Below are positions 1 through 5,647 of a DNA stretch of 11,765 nucleotides, one piece after another; within the stretch, counting starts at the first letter, position 1; each line of letters starts with the position of its first letter. The stretch comes from an uncultured Bacteroidales bacterium (GTDB taxonomy: Bacteria > Bacteroidota > Bacteroidia > Bacteroidales > F082). Both the position numbers and the translations under genes were made by a program. Where the stretch lies: positions 1 through 11,765 of the forward strand of contig CALBNP010000081.1 of assembly GCA_937896505.1 (NCBI GenBank), given 5' to 3'. The notes under the pieces are model-generated. The model ran no database searches. It had not been told where the DNA came from and saw only the letters and a list, made by a program, of their open reading frames with translations.

Positions 1-923
1 ACGGCACCCAGTTCATGAGCAGCTACAGCACCTACGTCCTGTTGAAAGCCTTCCGTCTCAGCTACTTGGCCGACCTTATCGGTTGCGTCTCATTGGAAGC
101 CTTCGACGGCAGAATCGAACCTTTCTACGACCAGGTGCACCAAATCCGTCACCACAACGGTCAGATTGTCACCGCCAAGCGCGTGCGCGAATTCACCAAG
201 GGCAGCGAACTGATTTCGAGAGAAAAGAAACACGTCCAAGACCCATATTCATTCCGTTGCATGCCTCAGGTTCACGGCGCATCGAAAGACGCTATCGACT
301 ATGTGGCTAAGGTCTTCAGCGAAGAAATCAACGCTGTCACCGACAACCCGACCATCTTCCCTGACGAAGACCTCGTCATCTCGGCAGGTAACTTCCATGG
401 CCAGCCTCTTGCCATCACCCTCGATTTCTTGGCCATCGCCATGAGCGAACTCGGCAACATCAGCGAACGCCGTGTCTATCAGCTGATTAGCGGCAAACGC
501 GAATTGCCTTCCTTCCTCGTTGCAGAACCAGGTCTGAACTCAGGTTTCATGATTCCACAATATGCAGCCGCCAGCATCGTCAGCCAGAACAAGCAACTCT
601 GCTGCCCAGCTTCGGTCGATAGCATCGAGTCGTCGCAAGGTCAGGAAGACCACGTGAGCATGGGTGCCAACGCTGCCACCAAGGCACTGCGCGTTGCCGA
701 GAACCTCGAACGCATCCTTGCCATCGAACTCTTCAACGCTGCTCAGGCACTGGAATTCAGAAGACCACTGAAATCGTCAGAGACCATCGAGAAATTCGTT
801 GCCGAATACCGCAAGAACGTGGAATTCGTGAGAATCGACAAGGTGATGTACACCGAAATCGCCAAATCAGTGAAATTCGTGAAGGAATATCCTCTGAATT
901 TCGACGAATTGATGAACAAATAA
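1..923 (+). CDS. hutH: Histidine ammonia-lyase, C-terminal part (5' truncated by window edge)
   Basis: HutH removes ammonia from L-histidine to give trans-urocanate, the first step of histidine breakdown, in the cytoplasm. The reading frame is open from base 3 (Gly-Thr-Gln-Phe, then the Met at 15), so the Met at 15 is internal. GTQF matches the conserved INGTQ block; the Ala-Ser-Gly that forms the MIO cofactor lies upstream of the window. Counting from the Met at 15, the visible part holds DPYSFRCMPQVHG (Tyr78 and Arg81, equivalent to the active-site Tyr280 and Arg283 of the Pseudomonas enzyme), SAGNFHGQPL (Phe127, equivalent to Phe329) and SSQGQEDHVSMG (Glu211, equivalent to Glu414). About 307 residues are present of the usual ~500. 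All C-terminal active-site residues are intact, so the enzyme should work if the missing half is normal. The stop (TAA at 921) is followed at once by a strong hairpin, suggesting this is the last gene of its transcript. Confidence 0.97.
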   Translation, partial: GTQFMSSYSTYVLLKAFRLSYLADLIGCVSLEAFDGRIEPFYDQVHQIRHHNGQIVTAKRVREFTKGSELISREKKHVQDPYSFRCMPQVHGASKDAIDYVAKVFSEEINAVTDNPTIFPDEDLVISAGNFHGQPLAITLDFLAIAMSELGNISERRVYQLISGKRELPSFLVAEPGLNSGFMIPQYAAASIVSQNKQLCCPASVDSIESSQGQEDHVSMGANAATKALRVAENLERILAIELFNAAQALEFRRPLKSSETIEKFVAEYRKNVEFVRIDKVMYTEIAKSVKFVKEYPLNFDELMNK

Positions 924-929
924 TTTCAT

Positions 930-975
930 GCGGGGGTTGTAGAGACGTGCCATGGCGCGTCTCTACGGCAACCGC
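930..975. terminator. Dispersed-type palindrome, probable hutH terminator
   Basis: A 9-bp perfect stem GTAGAGACG (939-947) and CGTCTCTAC (958-966) encloses the palindrome GCCATGGC (949-956). Partial outer complementarity extends it: GTTG (936-939) with CAAC (969-972), and GCGG (930-933) with CCGC (972-975). It starts seven bases after the hutH stop and can fold on either strand. A run of Ts is missing, so a classical Rho-independent terminator is not proven. The core resembles a short palindrome I recall as scattered through many bacterial genomes. A smaller stem, GACGC (992-996) with GCGTC (1001-1005), follows before the next gene. Confidence 0.6.
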
Positions 976-1016
976 TTTAATAACACACAAAGACGCTATC
1001 GCGTCCCAGCAAAGAA

Positions 1017-1556
1017 ATGGAAACATACAACACCAACCAACTCACACCCAAGCGTCCTAGCGGCATGACCATTGTCCTTATCTTGTCGCTCATCAACGCA
1101 TGTTGGAAGATACTGACCGAACTCATCTCCTATTTCATCATCCCAGTCACTGCCAAGATGATGGAGAGCGGGCAGCTGCAACAGTCATACGAGCCTATCT
1201 TCACCATGATGAAATGGGGCGAAGAAGAGATTGACGCCTTCATGGCTACACTGCAATCGGCCATGTCTGTCAATGTGAACTACCATCTCATCACGGCTCT
1301 GCTGTTTGTCGGTTCGTTGGTTGGCGTAATCATGATGTTCAAGACCAACAAGACCGGTCTGCACGTCTATTCCATCTCGCAGATCTGCATGCTCATCGCC
1401 GCATCGGTGTATCTCTATCCCAAGCAGCCACAGTCAACCTTCTTCTACGACCTGCTGCTCACCCTGATGTTCATCTTCCTGTATTATCTCTATTTCAAGC
1501 GCATGGAGATGGCAAAACAAAACTTCAACCAGAACCAAGACCCAGGCCTACAGTAA
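1017..1556 (+). CDS. Four-helix membrane protein of unknown function
   Basis: I do not recognise a characterised family. The 179-residue product has a short polar N-terminus (residues 1-16) and four hydrophobic stretches at about residues 17-43, 88-107, 116-134 and 143-161, with a hydrophilic loop of about 45 residues between the first two. Between helices 2 and 3 is a basic turn, MFKTNKTGLHVYSISQ, a pattern I have seen in other small Bacteroidota membrane proteins. The C-terminal tail is polar and Asn/Gln-rich. There is no signal peptide cleavage site or catalytic motif, so it should sit in the inner membrane. The ATG at 1017 follows an A-rich stretch, as usual in this phylum. Its stop overlaps the next start by one base (TAATG), so the two genes are almost certainly translated together. 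The helix layout resembles that of the next gene product, so they may be distant duplicates. I saw no TAnnTTTG promoter in the 93 bp after hutH. Confidence 0.8.
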   Translation: METYNTNQLTPKRPSGMTIVLILSLINACWKILTELISYFIIPVTAKMMESGQLQQSYEPIFTMMKWGEEEIDAFMATLQSAMSVNVNYHLITALLFVGSLVGVIMMFKTNKTGLHVYSISQICMLIAASVYLYPKQPQSTFFYDLLLTLMFIFLYYLYFKRMEMAKQNFNQNQDPGLQ

Positions 1557-2056
1557 TGAAAAAGAAACAACCAGAAGGCAAGATTTTCAACCTGAAGCCC
1601 CAACTCACCCTTGCGATGAAGTTGGCGGCCACTTTCGCCATCACCTATTATGGTCTGCTGCTACTCTACGAAATCGCGACCATCGTATTCAGTCGCTATT
1701 TCATCGACTCGGTGTATATGGGCAGCAACGACATCGTGCAAGGCCAGCGTGATTTTGTCGTCTTGGTCATCCAGTTGTCACTTTCTGTTTTGTTGGTTTT
1801 CAGCCTGATAGGCATCTTCCTGAAAAAGAGTTTCGGCAAAGCCATGTTTGTAGGCTGTTCCATTCTACTCATCATCTTCCAACTTTTCACCACTGGTTTT
1901 GTTCCACCTTTGAAGTATTTCGTCGAAGTGCTCATCCTGCTCGTCATCGCGCCTTTGCGTGTGAAGAAGAAGCTTAAAATCAAGAAAGGCAAGATTACCG
2001 TGGAAGAGGTGAAAGAGGAAGAGAATGACGAAACTAAAGAGAAAACTGATAATTGA
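1556..2056 (+). CDS. Four-helix membrane protein with charged C-terminal tail, unknown function
   Basis: This 166-residue protein has no family I can name. Hydrophobic stretches lie at about residues 20-46, 67-89, 95-113 and 119-135. The tail (136-166) is very highly charged, starting Lys-rich (RVKKKLKIKKGK) and ending Glu/Asp-rich (VEEVKEEENDETKEK). By the positive-inside rule both the N-terminal MKKKQPEGK and the Lys-rich post-helix segment should be cytoplasmic. The start overlaps the preceding stop (TAATG), implying translational coupling and a joint function. Helix 2 ends SLIGIFLKKSFGKAMF, which aligns by eye with SLVGVIMMFKTNKTGLHVY of the upstream protein; that similarity is the main reason to suspect the two are paralogues or form a heteromeric membrane complex. 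The base composition matches the neighbourhood rather than the AT-rich gene that follows. Confidence 0.8.
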   Translation: MKKKQPEGKIFNLKPQLTLAMKLAATFAITYYGLLLLYEIATIVFSRYFIDSVYMGSNDIVQGQRDFVVLVIQLSLSVLLVFSLIGIFLKKSFGKAMFVGCSILLIIFQLFTTGFVPPLKYFVEVLILLVIAPLRVKKKLKIKKGKITVEEVKEEENDETKEKTDN

Positions 2057-2100
2057 CAAAGAAACTTTCTTAGAAAGCTAGAACCCGATTACATTTCCTT

Positions 2101-2160
2101 AAATTCAGTCAATAAACTGACCGAATTTAACTAAATTCAGTCAATGAACTGACTGAATTT
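2101..2160. repeat. Tandem pair of 28-bp palindromes (candidate operator)
   Basis: Two near-identical palindromes lie 32 bp apart. The second (2133-2160) has perfect 11-bp arms, AAATTCAGTCA and TGACTGAATTT, around a 6-bp centre. The first (2101-2128) has the same left arm, and TGACCGAATTT as its right arm, with one mismatch. A half-site AATTCAG (2165-2171) continues the roughly 32-bp spacing. Thirty-two bp is about three helical turns, so the sites would lie on the same face of the DNA. They sit just upstream of the TAnnTTTG box of the ATPase gene, as expected for a regulator or for self-recognition by that gene's product. They could also act as RNA hairpins if transcription reads through from the membrane-protein pair. 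Confidence 0.75.
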
Positions 2161-2193
2161 TCATAATTCAGCAATTTGCATCATTTATTTATC

Positions 2194-2201
2194 TATTTTT
2201 G
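2194..2201 (+). promoter_or_regulatory. Bacteroidota-type -7 promoter box for the DUF4143 ATPase gene
   Basis: TATTTTTG matches the TAnnTTTG consensus of the Bacteroidota primary sigma factor, 20 bp before the ATG at 2222. A TTTG at 2175-2178 is the best -33 candidate, but the 15-bp gap is shorter than usual. The leader is short and A-rich. Confidence 0.55.
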
Positions 2202-2221
2202 CAATCAAAAATAACAACATC

Positions 2222-3370
2222 ATGGATGCAATTCAAAGAACAATAGAAAGTCAGTTGATGAAACGACTTACACCTCAAAAGGCATTACTACTATTCGGGG
2301 CAAGACGTGTCGGTAAAACATTTTTAATCAACCAAATAGTTCGGAACTATCCAGGCAAGACCATGACACTCAACGGCGAAGATGCCGACACGATAGCATT
2401 GCTGGAACCAATGAGCATAGCAAATTATAGGCATTTGTTCCAATCCGTTGATTTGTTGGCTATTGACGAAGCACAGCATATTCCCAACATTGGCAACAAG
2501 CTGAAACTAATAGTTGATGAAGTGCCAAGCATACGCGTGATAGCAAGCGGTTCATCATCTTTCGACTTAAAGAACCAAGCTGGAGAGCCTTTGGTTGGAC
2601 GCAGCACACAATTCACCTTGTTACCGCTATCGCAACAAGAGATTTCGTCAGTAGAAACCGCACTCGATACCAAACGCAACCTTGACCTAAGACTTCTATA
2701 TGGCACCTATCCTGAAGTCGTTAAATTAGATTCATTTGAGCAAAAAAAAGAATATCTTTATGATATTGTAGATGCATATTTACTCAAGGATATTCTTGCC
2801 ATTGACGGAATAAAAAACACATCTAAGATGCTCAATTTATTACGTTTGATTGCTTATCAAATGGGAAACGAAGTATCTTATGACGAACTGGGGCGACAAC
2901 TTGGACTTAGTAAAAACACCGTTGAGAGTTACCTAGATTTGCTGCAAAAAGTCTTTGTCTTATACCGTTTGGGCGGCTATTCAAAGAATTTGCGAAAAGA
3001 GGTAACCAAATCAAGCAAATGGTATTACATTGACAATGGCATTCGTAATGCTGTAATTCGCGATTTCAAACCTTTGTCGCTTAGGTCAGATGATGACAGA
3101 GGAGCATTATGGGAGAACTACATCATCACAGAACGCATGAAACAGAATCACAACAACCGTCTCGGACTTGACTTTTACTTTTGGCGCACTTACGACCAAC
3201 AAGAAATCGACTTAATAGAAAACGATTCAGGTATATTGAATGCTTTTGAAATGAAAGCAGGTAAGAAAAATCCCCTGGCTCCGAAGGGGTTTCGGGATGC
3301 CTATCCTGATGTCACTTTCAATGTGGTAAATTCAGAAAATTACCTGAATTACATTTTAGCCAACGGCTGA
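2222..3370 (+). CDS. AAA ATPase with DUF4143 (PD-(D/E)xK-like) C-terminal domain
   Basis: The 382-residue protein belongs to the widespread ATPase family of COG1373 type (AAA_14 plus DUF4143), whose cellular role is unsettled. Residues 1-150 hold the ATPase: Walker A GARRVGKT (26-33), Walker B VDLLAIDEAQ (76-85, Asp82-Glu83), and a sensor-like RVIASGSSSFDL (105-116). Residues ~200-250 look like a winged helix (SYDELGRQLGLSKNTVESYL), a likely DNA-contacting part. The C-terminal part has ALWENYIITE (295-304) and then FWRTYDQQEIDLI and AFEMKAGKK (Asp330, Glu343, Lys345), the layout of a PD-(D/E)xK nuclease fold. Length is usual for the family. Sampled lines are about 30-38% GC against about 55% in hutH, a sign of horizontal transfer. 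It has its own promoter and a duplicated palindrome upstream. Its last 22 bp overlap the convergent peptidase gene. No toxin or methylase partner is next to it. Confidence 0.9.
   Translation: MDAIQRTIESQLMKRLTPQKALLLFGARRVGKTFLINQIVRNYPGKTMTLNGEDADTIALLEPMSIANYRHLFQSVDLLAIDEAQHIPNIGNKLKLIVDEVPSIRVIASGSSSFDLKNQAGEPLVGRSTQFTLLPLSQQEISSVETALDTKRNLDLRLLYGTYPEVVKLDSFEQKKEYLYDIVDAYLLKDILAIDGIKNTSKMLNLLRLIAYQMGNEVSYDELGRQLGLSKNTVESYLDLLQKVFVLYRLGGYSKNLRKEVTKSSKWYYIDNGIRNAVIRDFKPLSLRSDDDRGALWENYIITERMKQNHNNRLGLDFYFWRTYDQQEIDLIENDSGILNAFEMKAGKKNPLAPKGFRDAYPDVTFNVVNSENYLNYILANG
3327..3352. repeat. Inverted repeat with the same AATTCAG arms at the 3' end of the ATPase gene
   Basis: AATTCAG (3329-3335) and CTGAATT (3344-3350) form a 7-bp inverted repeat around an 8-bp centre inside the last codons of the ATPase gene. 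The arms equal the outer part of the upstream palindromes, but the spacing between them is 8 rather than 12 bp and the TCA/TGA inner part is missing. AATTCAG occurs elsewhere in the window too, so coincidence is possible. Confidence 0.35.
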
Positions 3371-4686
3371 TAAACGCCCGAGGTGTCAATCTCTGGTTCG
3401 TGATAGGGCTGCAACTCGCCACCTTCACGCAGCAACGTCTTCCAATATTTCACTTCCTTGCAGAATTGTTCCATGTCCGACTTCTTCACCGGGTCGGCTG
3501 AGGGCGAATCCATCTTCAGAGGGTCAATCGGTGTGCCGTTCTTGAACACACGGAAATCCAAGTGAGGTCCTGTGGAGGCTCCCGTGCTGCCTACATAACC
3601 AATCAACTGGCCTTGTTTCACCCGGCAGCCTTGGGTAATGCCTTTGGCATAGCCTTTCAAGTGCATATAACTGGTGGTATAGGTATCGTTATGCTTGATT
3701 TTCAGATAATTGCCAGCACCGCCCTTTTGGTAGGCCTTAGTGATGACCACACCATCACCGATGCTATACACTGGCGTGCCCGCTGGAGCAGCATAATCAA
3801 CGCCATGATGCGGACGATAGTATTTATAGACAGGATGCAAACGGCTGTTGCTGAAGGTGGAACTGATACGGCTATAGCTCAAAGGTGCCTTCAGGAAAGC
3901 CTTGCGGAGATTTTCGCCTTTGTCATTGAAATAATCTGTCTTGCCATTCTGTTCGAAAGCTATGGCAGTGAGGGTGTCGCCACAATGAACGAAGCTGCAG
4001 TAATGCACCTTGCCCAAACCCACCGACTTGTCGCCGACATACTCACGTTCATAGACGGCATCAAACGAGTCGCCTTCCTGAATGCCAAAGAAGTCGATGG
4101 TCCAGGCGTAGATGTCGGAGAGGCGCACGGCCAATGCCGCATCGCCACCATTGCCGACGACGGCATTCCAAAGCGACGAGGTTATCGTGCCCGTAGTGCG
4201 TTCCATGCGCAAGTCGATGTCCTTCGTGATGCACCAGGCCGTCAGCGAATCGGTGAGGCTGAAGACCGCCGTATTGCGGTAGTCGATTTCGTAAATCCAG
4301 AACAGAGGCGTCTGCGCCGTGTCGTTGGTGGCCAGCAGATAATAGGTGTTGCCACCACGAATCTTGCGTACATCGAGCACCTCACGGCAGTCGTTGGCGA
4401 TATGGTTGACCACAGCCTGACTCACCCCTTTAGGGACAAGCATATCCGACAAGGTCTGGTTAGGTTCAATCTCGCCTTTCTCGACATACAGCGAATCGAT
4501 GCAAATGTCGTAGAGATACTGCGGCTCGGCAGGTTCCACTTCCATAGACGGAACATCATATTCTTCAAACTCACCGTCACCGCGTTTGCATCCGCGACTT
4601 ACCAATATGACTATCAAGGCGATAATGGCTATCAGTATCGCCGCTGCAAGGATTACCCTACCCCAAAGGATTCTTTTTTTACTCAT
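3349..4686 (-). CDS. Membrane-anchored M23 metallopeptidase, MepM/Csd3-like
   Basis: A 445-residue probable peptidoglycan DD-endopeptidase. I chose the ATG at 4686 (MSKKRILWGR): it puts a basic N-terminus directly before the single membrane helix (about residues 10-30). An in-frame start at 4752 would add 22 residues encoded by spacer and a hairpin arm. Then come a LysM/OapA-like segment (PNQTLSDMLVPKGVSQAVV, about 75-93), a Csd3/MepM-type middle domain (SLWNAVVGNGGD... ending FLKAPLSYSRISSTFS, about 171-279) and the M23 domain (about 284-390). Metal-site residues are His293 and Asp297 (RPHHGVDYAAP) and His342 (SYMHL). The usual HxH appears as GPHLDF: His375 is kept, but the third zinc ligand is Asp377 instead of His. 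A short tail (391-445) follows. It likely trims cross-links for wall growth, in the periplasm. Its final codons overlap the ATPase gene. No clear promoter box was found upstream. Confidence 0.92.
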   Translation of the reverse strand: MSKKRILWGRVILAAAILIAIIALIVILVSRGCKRGDGEFEEYDVPSMEVEPAEPQYLYDICIDSLYVEKGEIEPNQTLSDMLVPKGVSQAVVNHIANDCREVLDVRKIRGGNTYYLLATNDTAQTPLFWIYEIDYRNTAVFSLTDSLTAWCITKDIDLRMERTTGTITSSLWNAVVGNGGDAALAVRLSDIYAWTIDFFGIQEGDSFDAVYEREYVGDKSVGLGKVHYCSFVHCGDTLTAIAFEQNGKTDYFNDKGENLRKAFLKAPLSYSRISSTFSNSRLHPVYKYYRPHHGVDYAAPAGTPVYSIGDGVVITKAYQKGGAGNYLKIKHNDTYTTSYMHLKGYAKGITQGCRVKQGQLIGYVGSTGASTGPHLDFRVFKNGTPIDPLKMDSPSADPVKKSDMEQFCKEVKYWKTLLREGGELQPYHEPEIDTSGVYQPLAKM

Positions 4687-4730
4687 GTGATAGAAAACGA
4701 AGCAGTAAATGGTTTTATTGCATAGGAGAA

Positions 4731-4794
4731 AAAAAACAAATAGCGATGTCATTCCGAGGGTTTTCCCGAGGGAATCTATCGCTATTTGTTTTTT
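4731..4794. terminator. Bidirectional terminator-like hairpin with dispersed-repeat core
   Basis: A perfect 17-bp stem, AAAAAACAAATAGCGAT (4731-4747) with ATCGCTATTTGTTTTTT (4778-4794), ends in a run of Ts on both strands, so it could stop transcription either way. Inside is a second palindrome, ATTCC (4751-4755) with GGAAT (4771-4775), and GGG-TTTT-CCC at the tip (4758-4767). The inner part, GTCATTCC to GGAATCT, is the same repeat as in the neighbouring hairpin, in the opposite orientation. It lies between iorB and the M23 gene, both on the minus strand, so it would separate their transcripts. Confidence 0.7.
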
Positions 4795-4802
4795 CAGGTC
4801 AA

Positions 4803-4852
4803 AAACCCAAAGATTCCTTTCGCTCCTACGTCGCGCGGAATGACATGGGTTT
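4803..4852 (-). terminator. iorB: Terminator-like hairpin downstream of iorB
   Basis: Read on the minus strand, AAACCCA (4852-4846) pairs with TGGGTTT (4809-4803) and is followed by TTGACC, giving a run of five Ts: a fair Rho-independent terminator nine bases after the iorB stop. Nested inside are GGAAT (4837-4841) and ATTCC (4813-4817), part of the dispersed repeat AGATTCC...GGAATGACA. The apex (4818-4836) is GC-rich and not clearly paired. Confidence 0.65.
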
Positions 4853-4861
4853 GTTTACGAC

Positions 4862-5434
4862 TTATTTTCCAGTAGCTTGAGCATAACCAGCGCGGACGGC
4901 CTGGATGTTGAGGTCAACCACTTCCTGGCCTTTCTTGCCGAAGATGTGAGCGATAGCCTCTTCAATCTTAGCCATATCGATGCCGAGGTAAGGCACGGTA
5001 GCACCGAGGAGCACCATGTTGGAACGGGCCTTCAGTTGCTTGGCAATCTCGTTGGCGTTGAACGACACCACATGATTCAGCTTGCCGAGTTCAGCGTGAA
5101 TCTTCTCAATTTCAGGATAGTTCTTGATATTGACGAAAGGATCGCTGTTGGTGATGACCCAGCCTTCCTTGCAGAGCCAAGGCAGATAGCGCAAGGCTTC
5201 CATTGGTTCGCTCGAAAGGATGATGTCGGCTTTTCCTTCAGGAATGACATCGGCGAAGATCTCGTCGTCGGAAAGGCGCAGGTGCGAGAACACCGAGCCA
5301 CCGCGTTGCGACATGCCGTGGATTTCTGACTGTTTCAGGTTCATGCCCATATTCAAGGCAGCGTCGGAGATAATCTTGGCGACCGAAACGATACCATCGC
5401 CGCCAACACCGCATAAAACTATATCTTTCTTCAT
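4862..5434 (-). CDS. iorB: Indolepyruvate:ferredoxin oxidoreductase, beta subunit
   Basis: IorB is the smaller subunit of the enzyme that oxidatively decarboxylates indolepyruvate and other aryl pyruvates (made by transamination of Trp, Phe and Tyr) to aryl-acetyl-CoA, passing electrons to ferredoxin in the cytoplasm. The 190-residue product is of normal family length. It begins with a glycine-rich loop, GVGGDG (9-14), and holds the conserved SEIHGMSQRGGSV block (36-48) of the gamma-type domain of 2-oxoacid oxidoreductases. The ATG at 5434 gives a start right at the first beta strand, preceded by an A-rich leader on the minus strand. It follows iorA after an unusually long 211-bp spacer filled with tandem octamers, so co-transcription is likely but tight translational coupling is not. 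Two terminator-like hairpins follow it. Confidence 0.95.
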   Translation of the reverse strand: MKKDIVLCGVGGDGIVSVAKIISDAALNMGMNLKQSEIHGMSQRGGSVFSHLRLSDDEIFADVIPEGKADIILSSEPMEALRYLPWLCKEGWVITNSDPFVNIKNYPEIEKIHAELGKLNHVVSFNANEIAKQLKARSNMVLLGATVPYLGIDMAKIEEAIAHIFGKKGQEVVDLNIQAVRAGYAQATGK

Positions 5435-5465
5435 TGTGTTATGTTTTTTCGTTGTTTTGTTTTGA

Positions 5466-5537
5466 TTGACTGGGGGACTGAGGGACTGAGGGACTTTGAG
5501 ACTGGGGGACTGAGGGACTTGGGGACTGAGGGACGTC
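5466..5537. repeat. Octamer tandem array, GGGACTGA-type units
   Basis: From 5474 to 5537 the sequence divides without gaps into 8-bp units: GGGACTGA, GGGACTGA, GGGACTTT, GAGACTGG, GGGACTGA, GGGACTTG, GGGACTGA, GGGACGTC, preceded by TTGACTGG (5466-5473). Every unit has a G-rich start and an AC at positions 4-5. It lies between iorB and iorA, and a related array occurs at 9551-9590. Read on the minus strand, it is a C-rich, pyrimidine-biased leader of iorB. Confidence 0.85.
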
Positions 5538-5647
5538 TAATTGTCCACTTATCTAATTGTCCACTTATCTAATTGTCCACTTGTCTAATTGTCTAACTGC
5601 CCATCTGTCTAATTGTCCACTTGTCCATCTGTCCACTTGTCCACTTT
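5536..5647. repeat. Octamer tandem array, TCTAATTG/TCCACTTG units
   Basis: Fourteen consecutive octamers in exact register: TCTAATTG alternates with TCCACTTA or TCCACTTG, with variants TCTAACTG, CCCATCTG and TCCATCTG. The first three pairs give a 16-bp period (TCTAATTGTCCACTTA). The last unit (5640-5647) runs into the iorA stop codon at 5646-5648, so the array begins exactly where iorA ends. There are no unique spacers between units, so it is not a CRISPR array. Confidence 0.88.

Noticed and set aside
15..17. ATG at 15 as the true start of hutH
   Set aside because: The frame is open to the window edge and the preceding GTQF matches the conserved enzyme block, so the gene begins upstream.
2065..2077. 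CTTTC-TTA-GAAAG hairpin after the second membrane-protein gene as a terminator
   Set aside because: Only 5 bp of stem and no T-run; too weak to call.
2101..3352. Insertion sequence with terminal inverted repeats around the ATPase gene
   Set aside because: No transposase, no target-site duplication found, and the left and right repeats differ in spacing; kept only as a possible cassette.
3562..4725. 387-codon open frame on the plus strand opposite the M23 gene
   Set aside because: It lies antisense to a gene with clear family motifs and its translation has no recognisable domain; it follows from the codon use of the real gene.
4687..4752. Upstream in-frame start of the M23 gene (MTSLFVFFLLCNKTIYCFVF...)
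   Set aside because: The extra 22 residues are encoded by spacer and one arm of the 4731-4794 hairpin; the ATG at 4686 gives a normal basic N-terminus before the membrane helix.
5536..5647. CRISPR-like array
   Set aside because: Units are only 8 (or 16) bp and follow each other with no unique spacers.
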